Below are positions 37,013 through 45,504 of a stretch of 64,000 bases of DNA, one piece after another. Each line of letters starts with the position of its first letter. The first letter of the stretch is position 1. A program made the translations under genes and the position numbers. Source of the stretch: Chryseobacterium caseinilyticum (GTDB lineage: Bacteria > Bacteroidota > Bacteroidia > Flavobacteriales > Weeksellaceae); contig NZ_JACYFS010000002.1 in the NCBI RefSeq assembly GCF_014837145.1, positions 186,001 to 250,000 on the forward strand, given 5' to 3'. Below the pieces are notes generated by a model that saw only the letters and a list, made by a program, of their open reading frames with translations, ran no database searches and was not told the DNA's origin.

Positions 37013-37498
37013 ATGAAACCATTTTTAATTTTATTCCTATTTGTCTGCTCATTCTGCTTTGCTCAGGAAAAAGAAATTGTAAAAATCCTCAATGACGAAC
37101 TTAAAAATGAGCTGAGAAATCAGTTTACCTATCCTCATTTTGATGGCGATACCGTTACGCTCACGAAAGAATTTTCTATCGATAAAAATAAAATTCTGAG
37201 TGTGGAAATCAAAAAACAAAACGGATTTCGTGTGTATACTGAAAGGCAGGAAGTACATCTGTCAAAAATTTCCAGTATCGGGAAAGACATCAATATAATT
37301 TTGAATTCGGATGGGGGAGATGTGCAGATCAAATCGAAAAGTGTTGACAAAGATAACAATCAGCAAACCCGCAGCACCAACAGCGAAACTTTTTTTACCT
37401 ATCTGCATTTCAATAACAACGAGCATATCGGGAATAATCTCGTAAAGGCTTTTGCTAAAGCAGGCTACACTGTTAAAAAGGTGTATTGGTACGATTAA
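37013..37498 (+). CDS. Small exported protein of unknown function
   Basis: The 161-residue protein has a signal peptide (FVCSFCFAQ), then a soluble region with charged and beta-rich segments (DTVTLTKEFSIDKNKILSVE, FRVYTERQEVHLSKI) and a C-terminal helix (IGNNLVKAFAKAGYTVKKVY). No family is recognised. It has its own promoter-like box and no operon partner. It probably resides in the periplasm. Confidence 0.75.
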   Translation: MKPFLILFLFVCSFCFAQEKEIVKILNDELKNELRNQFTYPHFDGDTVTLTKEFSIDKNKILSVEIKKQNGFRVYTERQEVHLSKISSIGKDINIILNSDGGDVQIKSKSVDKDNNQQTRSTNSETFFTYLHFNNNEHIGNNLVKAFAKAGYTVKKVYWYD

Positions 37499-37601
37499 GG
37501 ACTTTCAAATAAATAGCAATGCACTTCATTTTAAATTCTTATCACCACTATTAAGAACATTTTTTCTGCTTAAATTTTTCGTGTTTCTGCCATAATGTCC
37601 T

Positions 37602-37609
37602 TACATTTG
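37602..37609 (+). promoter_or_regulatory. Probable -7 box of clpP
   Basis: TACATTTG matches TAnnTTTG and lies 48 bases before the clpP ATG; TTTC sits near the -33 position. Confidence 0.45.
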
Positions 37610-37657
37610 TTTGGAACGAAATTAGTCACTCAAAAGGAAAAGATAATTTAATTACCT

Positions 37658-38344
37658 ATGGATATTAAAAAAGAATTCAGAGATTTCTCTGTAAAACACT
37701 TAGGAAACAGCGGTCTCGCGACCGATCAGTATATGGGAATGTATGGGCCTACCAACCTTACGCCGTATATCATGGAAGAAAGAAGACTGAATGTGGCACA
37801 AATGGATGTATTCTCCCGTTTAATGATGGACAGAATTATCTTCCTCGGAACAGGTATTGATGATCAGGTAGCCAATATTGTTACTGCTCAGCTTCTGTTC
37901 CTTGAAAGTTCAGATTCTGCGAAGGATATTCAGATTTACATCAATTCTCCTGGAGGTAGCGTTTATGCTGGTTTGGGAATTTATGACACCATGCAGATCA
38001 TCAAGCCTGACGTTGCAACCATCTGTACAGGAATTGCTGCTTCAATGGGAGCTGTACTTCTGGTAGCTGGGGAAAAAGGAAAACGTTCAGCTTTGAAACA
38101 CTCAAGAGTAATGATTCACCAGCCAAGCGGAGGCGCACAGGGTGTAGCTTCTGATATGGAAATCAATTTAAGAGAGATGCTGAAGCTTAAAAAAGAATTA
38201 TACGATATCATTTCTGAGCATTCAGGACAGACTTACGAGTGGGTTGAAAAAGCATCAGACAGAGATTACTGGATGACTTCTACTGAAGCTAAAGATTTTG
38301 GAATGGTAGATGAAGTTTTACAGAGATCGAAAAAAGAGTTGTAA
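37658..38344 (+). CDS. clpP: ATP-dependent Clp protease proteolytic subunit ClpP
   Basis: ClpP forms the tetradecameric serine-protease barrel that degrades proteins unfolded by ClpX or ClpA/C. The triad is S129 (GIAASMGAVLL), H154 (MIHQPSGG) and D203 (DRDYWM), with the same spacing as in E. coli. Length is 228 residues, about 20 longer than average because of an N-terminal extension (residues ~1-35) that probably includes the propeptide. No clpX lies beside it. A bidirectional terminator separates it from tpiA. Identification is certain. Confidence 0.98.
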   Translation: MDIKKEFRDFSVKHLGNSGLATDQYMGMYGPTNLTPYIMEERRLNVAQMDVFSRLMMDRIIFLGTGIDDQVANIVTAQLLFLESSDSAKDIQIYINSPGGSVYAGLGIYDTMQIIKPDVATICTGIAASMGAVLLVAGEKGKRSALKHSRVMIHQPSGGAQGVASDMEINLREMLKLKKELYDIISEHSGQTYEWVEKASDRDYWMTSTEAKDFGMVDEVLQRSKKEL

Positions 38345-38390
38345 TTCGGTAATTTGAAAATGTGTCAATTTGAAAATTGACCAGATATTA

Positions 38391-38425
38391 AAAAAGGGAT
38401 GTAATTTGATATTACGTCCCTTTTT
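38391..38425. terminator. Bidirectional terminator between clpP and tpiA
   Basis: AAAAAGGGATGTAAT (38391-38405) pairs with ATTACGTCCCTTTTT (38411-38425) with one internal mismatch and a T-run, between convergent genes. Confidence 0.85.
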
Positions 38426-38460
38426 TTATTTTCAAATTGACTCCCCGCCAAATTTTCAAA

Positions 38461-39219
38461 TTAATTAAAACCTTCAATAATTTTAGAGAAATCTTCAACT
38501 TTTAAAGCTGCACCGCCGATCAAACCACCGTCGATGTCTGGTTGAGAGAAAATTTCTTTTGCATTATCCGGTTTTACAGAACCACCGTAAAGAATTGACA
38601 CTTCGTCAGCAACTTCCTGTCCATACTTTTCTGCAATACTACTTCTGATGTGAGCGTGGATTTCCTGAGCCTGCTCCGGTGTAGCCGTTTCGCCGGTTCC
38701 GATTGCCCAAACCGGTTCGTAGGCGATCACAACTTTTTTAATTTCTTCTGCTGACAAAGTAAATAAAGCAGTTTCAGTCTGTGTTTTTACAACGTCAAAA
38801 TGTTGTCCAGCCTTTCTTTGGTCTAAAGTTTCTCCGTTACAGTAAACAGGGATTAAGCCTTTATCCAAAGCTAATTTCACTTTTTTGTTACAACTCTCGT
38901 CGTTTTCACCGTGGTATTGTCTTCTTTCAGAATGACCGATTAAAGTTCCGTCAGCGTCGATAGATTCAAGCATATCAACAGAGATTTCTCCTGTGTAAGC
39001 ACCGCTTTCGTGCGTGCTGATGTCTTGAGCAAAAACTCCGATTTCGTCGTTTTCAAAAACGTCTTTCGCCATCATCAGATACAGTGACGGTGGAGCGATC
39101 CACACTTCACAGTTGGATTTGTTGCTCATGGTGTATTCCAGTAATTGGGTCATCAGCTGTTGAGCCTCAATTACGTTTTTGTTCATTTTCCAGTTTCCTG
39201 CAACTATTTTTCGTCTCAT
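38461..39219 (-). CDS. tpiA: Triosephosphate isomerase
   Basis: TpiA interconverts glyceraldehyde 3-phosphate and dihydroxyacetone phosphate in glycolysis. The 252-residue TIM barrel shows all active-site residues: K11 in AGNWKMNK, H96 in IGHSERR and E168 in AYEPVWAIGTG. The phosphate-binding loops GTGETAT and YGGSVKPDNA are also present. It is separated from the preceding TerB-like gene by 134 bases containing an AT-rich hairpin. No other glycolytic genes adjoin it. Identification is certain. Confidence 0.98.
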   Translation of the reverse strand: MRRKIVAGNWKMNKNVIEAQQLMTQLLEYTMSNKSNCEVWIAPPSLYLMMAKDVFENDEIGVFAQDISTHESGAYTGEISVDMLESIDADGTLIGHSERRQYHGENDESCNKKVKLALDKGLIPVYCNGETLDQRKAGQHFDVVKTQTETALFTLSAEEIKKVVIAYEPVWAIGTGETATPEQAQEIHAHIRSSIAEKYGQEVADEVSILYGGSVKPDNAKEIFSQPDIDGGLIGGAALKVEDFSKIIEGFN

Positions 39220-39286
39220 TATTTTTATATATTTCTATTAGGGTTTAGAATAAATTTTAATTGTTTGGTAAAGCTATTATTTCCTG

Positions 39287-39326
39287 AAAATTTTCCTCCC
39301 TCTAAGGCTGGGGTTAAGAAAATTTT
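39287..39326. repeat. Hairpin with CTCCC/GGGG loop, possible remnant of the 12.1-kb element
   Basis: AAAATTTTC (39287-39295) is a perfect inverted match of GAAAATTTT (39318-39326). Between them CCTCCCTCTAAGGCTGGGG resembles the CTCCCTTTAGGG-type loop of the 160-bp element at 12060-12219. Confidence 0.5.
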
Positions 39327-39353
39327 TGGGAATTTCAATCGGCGTGAGGCTTT

Positions 39354-39704
39354 CTAATTCAAATTCCAAAGATTTTTCAAAAGCACATAAAAAGTATGCT
39401 CTTCATCGGTCACCACATCATCCGCTTTGATCAGTGTCTTAGCAAATTGAATGAAATTAAGACGCTCCTTTTCAGTAGAATCTTCAAGAAAACATCTTCC
39501 GTGAAATTCAAAATGATCTTTCCATTCTTCAGGCTGAAGGAGAGCGATGGTTTCCAACTCGTTATCCAGATTCATTTTAAACGGAAACTCGTCAGCCAGA
39601 TATTGCTGAACGAGCATTCCTTCCTCGGGAGCAAATTCGCCGTCAACAGATGAAAGAATCATTAAAAGGTGATATCCGGCGATTGATTTATTTGATTTCT
39701 GCAT
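39354..39704 (-). CDS. TerB-family protein
   Basis: The 116-residue, all-helical soluble protein resembles the TerB family of tellurite-resistance-associated proteins: ILSSVDGEFAPEEGMLVQQY has the acidic metal-binding-type turn, and FAKTLIKADDVVTDEEHTFY forms the second acidic helix pair. It lacks the rest of the ter operon, so tellurite resistance should not be assumed; stand-alone TerB-like proteins are widespread and of unclear function. It lies upstream of tpiA on the same strand. Confidence 0.8.
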   Translation of the reverse strand: MQKSNKSIAGYHLLMILSSVDGEFAPEEGMLVQQYLADEFPFKMNLDNELETIALLQPEEWKDHFEFHGRCFLEDSTEKERLNFIQFAKTLIKADDVVTDEEHTFYVLLKNLWNLN

Positions 39705-39757
39705 GCTATAATTATTTAAGATTTAAAATTCAGGATTTAAAATTGATCAGTCTGCTG

Positions 39758-40870
39758 CTATTTTATGTAGTCTTTTGCAGGTTGCTTGTCGATTATTTTT
39801 CCGTTTTTTAAGGTTAAAACGAAAGGATTGCTTCTGGCAATGGTCTTAATGGCAGTCTCATCCATCATGGCATTTTTCACTGTTTTAAAGGTTGTCGGGA
39901 TGGTAGACACTCCGTATTTTACAGCATTTTTATTCAAATTTACTTTTGCTTCCACCTGCTTCAGAAGTTCCGGAGAAACATCATGGGGATGATAAGAAAA
40001 GATAATAACTGCCTCGGGAGCGTTCAGAATTTCGTCTGTAACCTCACCGCCTTCAGTATTTTCTACCTTAAATTTTGCTATTTCAGATTTGTAACCTTCT
40101 TTCACCAAAACAGATTCATTTTTATCTTCCTCAATTTTCCATGGAGTATTTTCTGCCCAGTACTCGGTCTGCTTGATGTAATCGTCCTGATTCACCTTTC
40201 TTACCTCCTTTGTTTTTTCGTTTTTCATTGAATAGAAAGTCTTGTATTCAAAAGGGTTTGCAGCGATTTTTTTCTTTTCGGCATTCAAATCTGTGCCTAT
40301 ATTATAGTCCCTGAAGTCAATCAGTGGCTCCTTAACAATTCCCATCGTCATAAAATAAATCAGAATCAGAGAGCATACGCCAAGAACAGCGTATTTTATT
40401 TTGGCATAAGAACGTGTCGGCTGTCTGTCGCTGTATTCATCGGCCTTTTGGAATTCTTTGCTGTAAAGAATAAACAGAATAATCAATCCTGCAAGAAGCA
40501 CAATGTCTTTTATGAAACTTTGCCAGGGCGTAAATTTAATGGCATCGCCGAAACATCCACAATCGGTTACGACATTGAAATAAGCGGAATAAAAAGTCAG
40601 AAATCCAAAGAAAACGCACAGTGAAATCAGTGCAGAAAGCGTGAATTTAAGTTTGAGTTTCAGCAAAAGCATCAGTCCAAGCCAAAGCTCCAGAACCACC
40701 ATAATTACAGAAAAAAGTAAAGCAAATTTTTCCAGAAACGGCATGTTAAAAACCGGAGGTTCAAAATATTCTTCCATTTTAAAAGAAAAACCGACCAGAT
40801 CGACAGCTTTCACAAATCCGGAAGCGATGAAAATGATGGCAATGATGATGCGCAGTAAACCTTTAATCAT
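39758..40870 (-). CDS. DoxX-like membrane protein with thioredoxin-like tail (BT_3928-like)
   Basis: From the ATG at 40870 the protein has 370 residues. An upstream TTG at 40912 would overlap the DUF1599 gene and is rejected. The N-terminal half has four DoxX/MauE-type membrane helices (GLLRIIIAIIFIASGFVKAV), with the cysteine motif DCGCFGDAIKFTPWQSF and a fifth helix. The C-terminal part is a soluble domain (AVIIFSYHPHDVSPELL, VSTIPTTFKTVK) reminiscent of a thioredoxin-like fold without CxxC. The family is common in Bacteroidetes. It starts 16 bases after the DUF1599 gene and likely shares its transcript. Redox work at the membrane is inference. Confidence 0.85.
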   Translation of the reverse strand: MIKGLLRIIIAIIFIASGFVKAVDLVGFSFKMEEYFEPPVFNMPFLEKFALLFSVIMVVLELWLGLMLLLKLKLKFTLSALISLCVFFGFLTFYSAYFNVVTDCGCFGDAIKFTPWQSFIKDIVLLAGLIILFILYSKEFQKADEYSDRQPTRSYAKIKYAVLGVCSLILIYFMTMGIVKEPLIDFRDYNIGTDLNAEKKKIAANPFEYKTFYSMKNEKTKEVRKVNQDDYIKQTEYWAENTPWKIEEDKNESVLVKEGYKSEIAKFKVENTEGGEVTDEILNAPEAVIIFSYHPHDVSPELLKQVEAKVNLNKNAVKYGVSTIPTTFKTVKNAMMDETAIKTIARSNPFVLTLKNGKIIDKQPAKDYIK

Positions 40871-40886
40871 ATCAAATTGTTTTGGT

Positions 40887-41438
40887 TTAAGATTTTTGTT
40901 CTTTTTCAGCAAATTTTATCAGGCAGAAAACAGCGTAGTTCAGCATGTCAAAATAATTGGCATCCAGGCCTTCGGAAACTATTGTTTTTCCCTGATTGTC
41001 TTCTATCTGTTTGGTTCTCAAAACTTTCTGATATATTAAATCTGTTATCGATGAAATTCTCATATCTCTCCATGCCTCGCCGTAATCGTGGTTTTTCTTT
41101 TCCATTAAAGCCTGGGCTTCAGCAGAATATTTATCATAAAGATTTAAAATTTCATCAGGGTTTTCATTAAAATCATTTGAAAGGCCTTTCTCGAGCTGAA
41201 TTAATCCGATGATAGAGTAGTTGACAATCGCAATGAATTCTCCTTCCTCACTTTCGTCAATCATCTTAACATCCGTCATCTGTAAAGTGCGGATTCTGTT
41301 GACTTTAATATAAATCTGATCGGTGATTGAACTTGGGCGCAGAACCCGCCATGCAGCACCGTAATCGTGCATTTTTTTTATGAAAAGATCACGGCATTCT
41401 TTGATGATGGTACCGAACTGCTCTGAAGTTTTTGACAT
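40887..41438 (-). CDS. DUF1599 protein with two tandem domain copies
   Basis: From the ATG at 41438 the protein has 183 residues. The start at 41468 is rejected because the -7 box TATATTTG lies between the two ATGs. The domain occurs twice: MHDYGAAWRVLRPSSITDQI with YIKVNRIRTLQ, and NHDYGEAWRDMRISSITDLI with YQKVLRTKQIE. DUF1599 (nucleotide-modification-associated domain) proteins are all-helical and may act on nucleotides, but no reaction is established. It is followed by the DoxX-like gene. The family call is firm. Confidence 0.9.
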   Translation of the reverse strand: MSKTSEQFGTIIKECRDLFIKKMHDYGAAWRVLRPSSITDQIYIKVNRIRTLQMTDVKMIDESEEGEFIAIVNYSIIGLIQLEKGLSNDFNENPDEILNLYDKYSAEAQALMEKKNHDYGEAWRDMRISSITDLIYQKVLRTKQIEDNQGKTIVSEGLDANYFDMLNYAVFCLIKFAEKEQKS

Positions 41439-41455
41439 ACATTTTCTTAATCTTT

Positions 41456-41463
41456 CAAATATA
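41456..41463 (-). promoter_or_regulatory. -7 box of the DUF1599 gene
   Basis: TATATTTG on the minus strand lies 17 bases before the ATG at 41438. It is divergent from the folP promoter box. Confidence 0.5.
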
Positions 41464-41562
41464 CACATTTTTGTCTTTTTAAACCTGACTTGAGACGGAA
41501 TGGCAGCATATAAAAGTTATGACAGCAGTATAATTTTTTTTCATAATAATCAACTTTTGATT

Positions 41563-41570
41563 TAATTTTG
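41563..41570 (+). promoter_or_regulatory. -7 box of folP
   Basis: TAATTTTG matches TAnnTTTG. It overlaps the GTG at 41570, so translation more likely starts at the ATG at 41594. Confidence 0.45.
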
Positions 41571-41593
41571 TGAGGTTAAAATACTGCAATCGA

Positions 41594-42484
41594 ATGTCCC
41601 AAAACAGCTTGCCTGAACAAAGCTCAATTTTTACTTCTCAATCGCAATTTCACTCCATAAACTGCAATGGAAGACTTGTTGATTTATCTTCACCCAAAAT
41701 CATGGGAATTCTCAATCTTACCCCTGATTCTTTTTCAGACGGAGGGAAATTTAATAATGAAATTTCTGCCCTTAAACATGCAGAAAAGATGTTGGCTGAC
41801 GGTGCAGAAATCATTGATATTGGCCCACAGTCTACACGCCCTAATGCTGAATTTTTAAGTTCTGATGAAGAGATAAAACGTCTGGGAAAAATTATTTCTT
41901 CCATTAAAAAAGAATTTCCGGAAGCCTTGATTTCTCTGGATACATTTTATGCAGAAACAGTAAAATTTGGTTTCAATGAAGGAATTGATATTGTTAATGA
42001 TATTTCGGGAGGACAGTTTGATTCTGAAATGTTCAGAACCGTTGCAGAAACCAGACTACCGTATATTCTAATGCACGTGAATCCGTCTTATGAAACGATG
42101 CATGATAAAATTAAATTTCAGGATATTACACTTTCGGTCAATCAGTATTTTTCAGAAAAAACTGCAGAACTTCTAAGTAGGGGCGTGAAAGATATTATTC
42201 TCGACCCAGGTTTTGGTTTTGGAAAAACCGTGGATGATCTTATGAAAATGATTGACGAAGTACAGTATTTAGGTTTTCAAAAATTTCCTTTACTCATCGG
42301 TATTTCCAGAAAATCTTTTATCTATAAACCGTTGGGGAAATCTCCTTCAGACATCAATGAAGAAACCCAAAAATTACATTTAAAAGTGTTGAAAAAGGAT
42401 GCGAAAATTCTGCGTGTACACGATGTCGCTGAAGCGAGAAAAACGGTTGAGATTTTTCAGAATCCAGGAAAATTGAACCATTAA
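41594..42484 (+). CDS. folP: Dihydropteroate synthase
   Basis: FolP joins 6-hydroxymethyl-7,8-dihydropterin pyrophosphate to p-aminobenzoate in folate synthesis and is the sulfonamide target. From the ATG at 41594 it has 296 residues. The TIM-barrel motifs are in order: MGILNLTPDSFSDGG, IDIGPQSTRP (the STRP loop), SLDTFYAETV, VNDISGG, LMHV, DPGFGFGKT and GISRKSFI with the pterin-binding residues. The final helix DVAEARKTVEIFQ completes the barrel. It diverges from the DUF1599 gene. Identification is firm; the start codon is less certain. Confidence 0.96.
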   Translation: MSQNSLPEQSSIFTSQSQFHSINCNGRLVDLSSPKIMGILNLTPDSFSDGGKFNNEISALKHAEKMLADGAEIIDIGPQSTRPNAEFLSSDEEIKRLGKIISSIKKEFPEALISLDTFYAETVKFGFNEGIDIVNDISGGQFDSEMFRTVAETRLPYILMHVNPSYETMHDKIKFQDITLSVNQYFSEKTAELLSRGVKDIILDPGFGFGKTVDDLMKMIDEVQYLGFQKFPLLIGISRKSFIYKPLGKSPSDINEETQKLHLKVLKKDAKILRVHDVAEARKTVEIFQNPGKLNH

Positions 42485-42604
42485 GAAATTTAGATGGTTA
42501 AGATTTTTTGAGTGAAATATTTAAAATATTCAGTAAGAAAACACCCTAAAAATTTGTCTGCAAATCTTTGATCCATCTTAAAAACTTCCTGATCTCAATG
42601 TTTC

Positions 42605-42640
42605 AAATAAAAAACCCCTCAAAAATAAATTTAGAGAGGC
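42605..42640 (-). terminator. Terminator after the first DUF5686 gene
   Basis: On the minus strand a GC-rich CCTCTC arm pairs (one wobble) with GAGGGG, followed by TTTTTTATTT. Confidence 0.6.
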
Positions 42641-42678
42641 TTCATATTACTCATTGCCAATTACTCATTACTCATATC

Positions 42679-45120
42679 TTAGAATCCTAAAATTTTAAAT
42701 TTAAACTGCACTGCAAAATTATCTTTAAAACCTGGCGTGTTGTAATGTCCTACACGGTAGAAAAACCCTAAATTGAATTGTGAAGAAAGGAAATTATTCC
42801 ATTCCAAGCCTACTTCGTTGTACAGGTGATCCAGTTTTTGAAACTCAAACTGGTGCAATTCAGGATTTTTCATGTCGCCGATGATTCCACGGTAGATCAG
42901 ATCAAAACTTGAAACATTTTTCCCGATACTTTTAAAGTACCAAGGAATTCTGTGTGTAATATAGGTTCCTACAAATTTATCACTGTAATATTTTCCGCCT
43001 TCCATTGTCGCAAATCCGATGTAAGAAGTAAGGTTAAAATTAAAACCGGTTCTGCCATTGGCCAATCCGTTCATTGTAAAATTTTTCCAGATCGGGGCGT
43101 CTCCCGTAATCAATCCACCGTAAAGACGAACGCCTGTGACCCCAATTTTCGTTTTGAAATTATGAGAAATCAAAGCATCTAATCTGCTGAAATTGAAATC
43201 TCCACCTAAAGTTTTGTATCCCTGTTCATAATTAAAATAAAACTCCGGAAACTGCTGATCGTACGTGTATTTCCCCTGTGAAGTCATGATGTTTTTAGAG
43301 TTCGGGGAATATTTTAAAGTAATCGTTGAGGACGCGAAGTCAAATTCCCTTCCCATATTGTTGTAATTATAATCAAAAAGTGCTTCTTCAGTTGTTCTTT
43401 TTGCGGAAACATTTAAGGTCAATCCGTTGGTAAGGTCATTTTCATAACTTACTTTGAATCCTCTGTAACCGTTGAAAACATTGTTGTTGATGGCTACTCC
43501 CGAGTTCATCAGTTTCATTCTGAAGTTCCACAGATTTTCTGAAAAGCGTCCTGCTGCCATCACATCATCAAAATATTCGACTCTGAAAAAAGAGTTTTTC
43601 TCAAGGGTTGTTCTGATGTCTACACCAGCACCGAACTTAAAATCTTTATCGTAAATTCCATAAGCAAAGTAGGCATCAGGAGAAATGTATTTATTGAATC
43701 TTTCGTTCAGTTTTGCTCCTGCTCCCAGTCTGAAATGCTCGTATTTATTGTATCCGATGATTCTTGAAAGATCAAAATCTACCATTCCCAAACGGAGTTT
43801 TCCGCGAACCAATCCGGCTAAAGCTTTTGCTTTTTGATTCAGTTTGTATTTATTACTTAGGCTGTCGATTTTTGTATAAGTCGTTTCCTCACGGTCAGAA
43901 AGTTCTTCAGTTCTGTATTGATTTATTGTGCTGCCGTCCGTGTTTTCTACGCTGATGCTGTATCCTTTAAAATTTTTAGGATTGGTTTCAGGATTGGTTT
44001 TAAAATCGAAATAATCTGCTGTAGCAAATGCATAAGTTCCGAATTTCTTTTTAAGTTTTTTGTTTTCTTCAGTTTCTTTTTCGTCCTTATCTCCGTCGAG
44101 ATTGAAGGCTGCAGAGCCCATTTTAAGTTTAAAATCTTCTTTTACCAGAAACCATTTTCCTTCGATTGGTTTCCAGATGCTTGTGATGGTACCGTCGCTC
44201 TTTACTTTAGAATTACTCTCGATTTTTTTCAAGGCATAAGATTCTTTATCTACGTAAATGTAACCGTTGAATTTTCTGTTGTTCTGAATCTTTTTGTATC
44301 CGACCTCACGGAATCTGATCACGTAATTCTGTCTTCCGTCAATTTCAATAGAGTCGGTCAGGAAAAAACGGTAAAGATTTCTGTTTTCTTCTTTTATCTC
44401 CTTTGGAATATCGCTCCGGTTGGAACGGAAGGCAATCAACTCGTAAATCGGTTCTTTCATCCCCGAAACTTTGTTGTCGAGGATATTTATTTTTTCGCCA
44501 TGTTTTTCAGAATACAAAAACTCTGATGCACGTTCCCACAAAAACATTTTGCTGCTTCCTACCAGTTTCATGATGTTTACAGATTCCAGAGAATCTTTTT
44601 TATCATCCGCTTTCATCGGTGTTTCCGGAAGGCTCTGTAACGAATCTATTCTTCTTGTGATAAATGAATTGTATGCTTTTATGCTGTCTTCATCAATGTC
44701 GAGAGAGATTTTCTCATACGATTTGAAAGAGTAGGATGGAAGACTCTGAGGTGAATTTTCTCTGTACCTGTTGTTCACTTCACGTAAAATACGCAGAGCC
44801 TCAGGATCACTTTTGTTATCGAGAGTAACTTCCTGTATTGTTTTTGTTTTGGGGTCTTCTGTGCTTAGAAAGATTTCCATCACCTTGTCTACCACGACTT
44901 CATCTTCATAAAAACCGGCAGCAGAAACGTCGGCTTTTTTGCATTTGGTTTTAAATTCAAGTTCGCCCGATGCGTTGGTTTTTCCTAAAACAGTTCTGCC
45001 ACATTTCACGGTCGCACCTGAAATAGGCTGTTGGTTTGCTGCATTTTTTACAATAATCTTAGACTGCGAATGTAAAGACGCACAGATTACAGCAAACATG
45101 AAGATAAAGATTTTTTGCAT
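42679..45120 (-). CDS. DUF5686 outer-membrane protein with carboxypeptidase-like regulatory domain
   Basis: From the ATG at 45120 it has 813 residues with a signal peptide (FAVICASLHSQ). Residues ~20-85 form a carboxypeptidase-D regulatory-like beta-sandwich (QPISGATVKCGRTVLGKTNA, SGELEFKTKCKKADVSAAGF). The DUF5686 region follows (ILREVNNRYRENSPQSLPSY, SYEKISLDIDEDS) with a large C-terminal beta-barrel-type part ending FKFKILGF. Such proteins are expected in the outer membrane; the function is not established. A second, shorter paralogue lies 385 bases upstream, separated by a 78-residue ORF. The upstream ATG at 45165 would add 15 non-signal residues and is less likely. Confidence 0.9.
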   Translation of the reverse strand: MQKIFIFMFAVICASLHSQSKIIVKNAANQQPISGATVKCGRTVLGKTNASGELEFKTKCKKADVSAAGFYEDEVVVDKVMEIFLSTEDPKTKTIQEVTLDNKSDPEALRILREVNNRYRENSPQSLPSYSFKSYEKISLDIDEDSIKAYNSFITRRIDSLQSLPETPMKADDKKDSLESVNIMKLVGSSKMFLWERASEFLYSEKHGEKINILDNKVSGMKEPIYELIAFRSNRSDIPKEIKEENRNLYRFFLTDSIEIDGRQNYVIRFREVGYKKIQNNRKFNGYIYVDKESYALKKIESNSKVKSDGTITSIWKPIEGKWFLVKEDFKLKMGSAAFNLDGDKDEKETEENKKLKKKFGTYAFATADYFDFKTNPETNPKNFKGYSISVENTDGSTINQYRTEELSDREETTYTKIDSLSNKYKLNQKAKALAGLVRGKLRLGMVDFDLSRIIGYNKYEHFRLGAGAKLNERFNKYISPDAYFAYGIYDKDFKFGAGVDIRTTLEKNSFFRVEYFDDVMAAGRFSENLWNFRMKLMNSGVAINNNVFNGYRGFKVSYENDLTNGLTLNVSAKRTTEEALFDYNYNNMGREFDFASSTITLKYSPNSKNIMTSQGKYTYDQQFPEFYFNYEQGYKTLGGDFNFSRLDALISHNFKTKIGVTGVRLYGGLITGDAPIWKNFTMNGLANGRTGFNFNLTSYIGFATMEGGKYYSDKFVGTYITHRIPWYFKSIGKNVSSFDLIYRGIIGDMKNPELHQFEFQKLDHLYNEVGLEWNNFLSSQFNLGFFYRVGHYNTPGFKDNFAVQFKFKILGF

Positions 45121-45225
45121 AAATTTTTTGAAGGTGTTTAGGTAAATCTTTCTGCTGAAAGACATACCTTTTGCCTAAGAAAAAACAATGCCAAGAAATA
45201 TGTTTAAAATTTCCTAACGGAATTT

Positions 45226-45462
45226 TCAGTTTAAATGTGAAAGTTTTTCAGTGAACTGTTTTGAAAATTCTTTACGGTCTTCATCAAGTTTCTCTTTATT
45301 TACAGGCAAAATGTAGTTGAAGAGAATAGTGTCGTCTTCGTTTAAAAAAATAATTTCTTTTTCTTCACCGTCTATCATCTGCGCAAAAATTTCCCACATG
45401 GAAACATCTCTGAGTTTTAAAGTTTCAAAAAACGGATCGGCCTTTATTTCGATTGATTTCAT
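45226..45462 (-). CDS. Small acidic protein of unknown function between DUF5686 paralogues
   Basis: The 78-residue protein (begins MKSIEIKADPFFETLKLRD) is acidic, soluble and probably helical at its C-terminus (DEDRKEFSKQFTEKLSHL). There is no signal peptide and no recognised family. It lies 42 bases after the upstream DUF5686 gene and 105 bases before the downstream one, so it could be the middle gene of a transcript. Coding status is moderate given the small size. Confidence 0.55.
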   Translation of the reverse strand: MKSIEIKADPFFETLKLRDVSMWEIFAQMIDGEEKEIIFLNEDDTILFNYILPVNKEKLDEDRKEFSKQFTEKLSHLN

Positions 45463-45504
45463 AAAATATTTACTGAGTGCAAAGCTAAATATTTCTGTTT
45501 AAAT

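Noticed and set aside
39354..39704. Tellurite-resistance locus
   Set aside because: Only a lone TerB-like protein is present; no terC, terD, terE or terZ genes accompany it.
43918..44526. 202-residue plus-strand frame
   Set aside because: It is fully antisense to the DUF5686 gene; the phenylalanine-rich composition is typical of a reverse frame of a lysine- and glutamate-rich gene.
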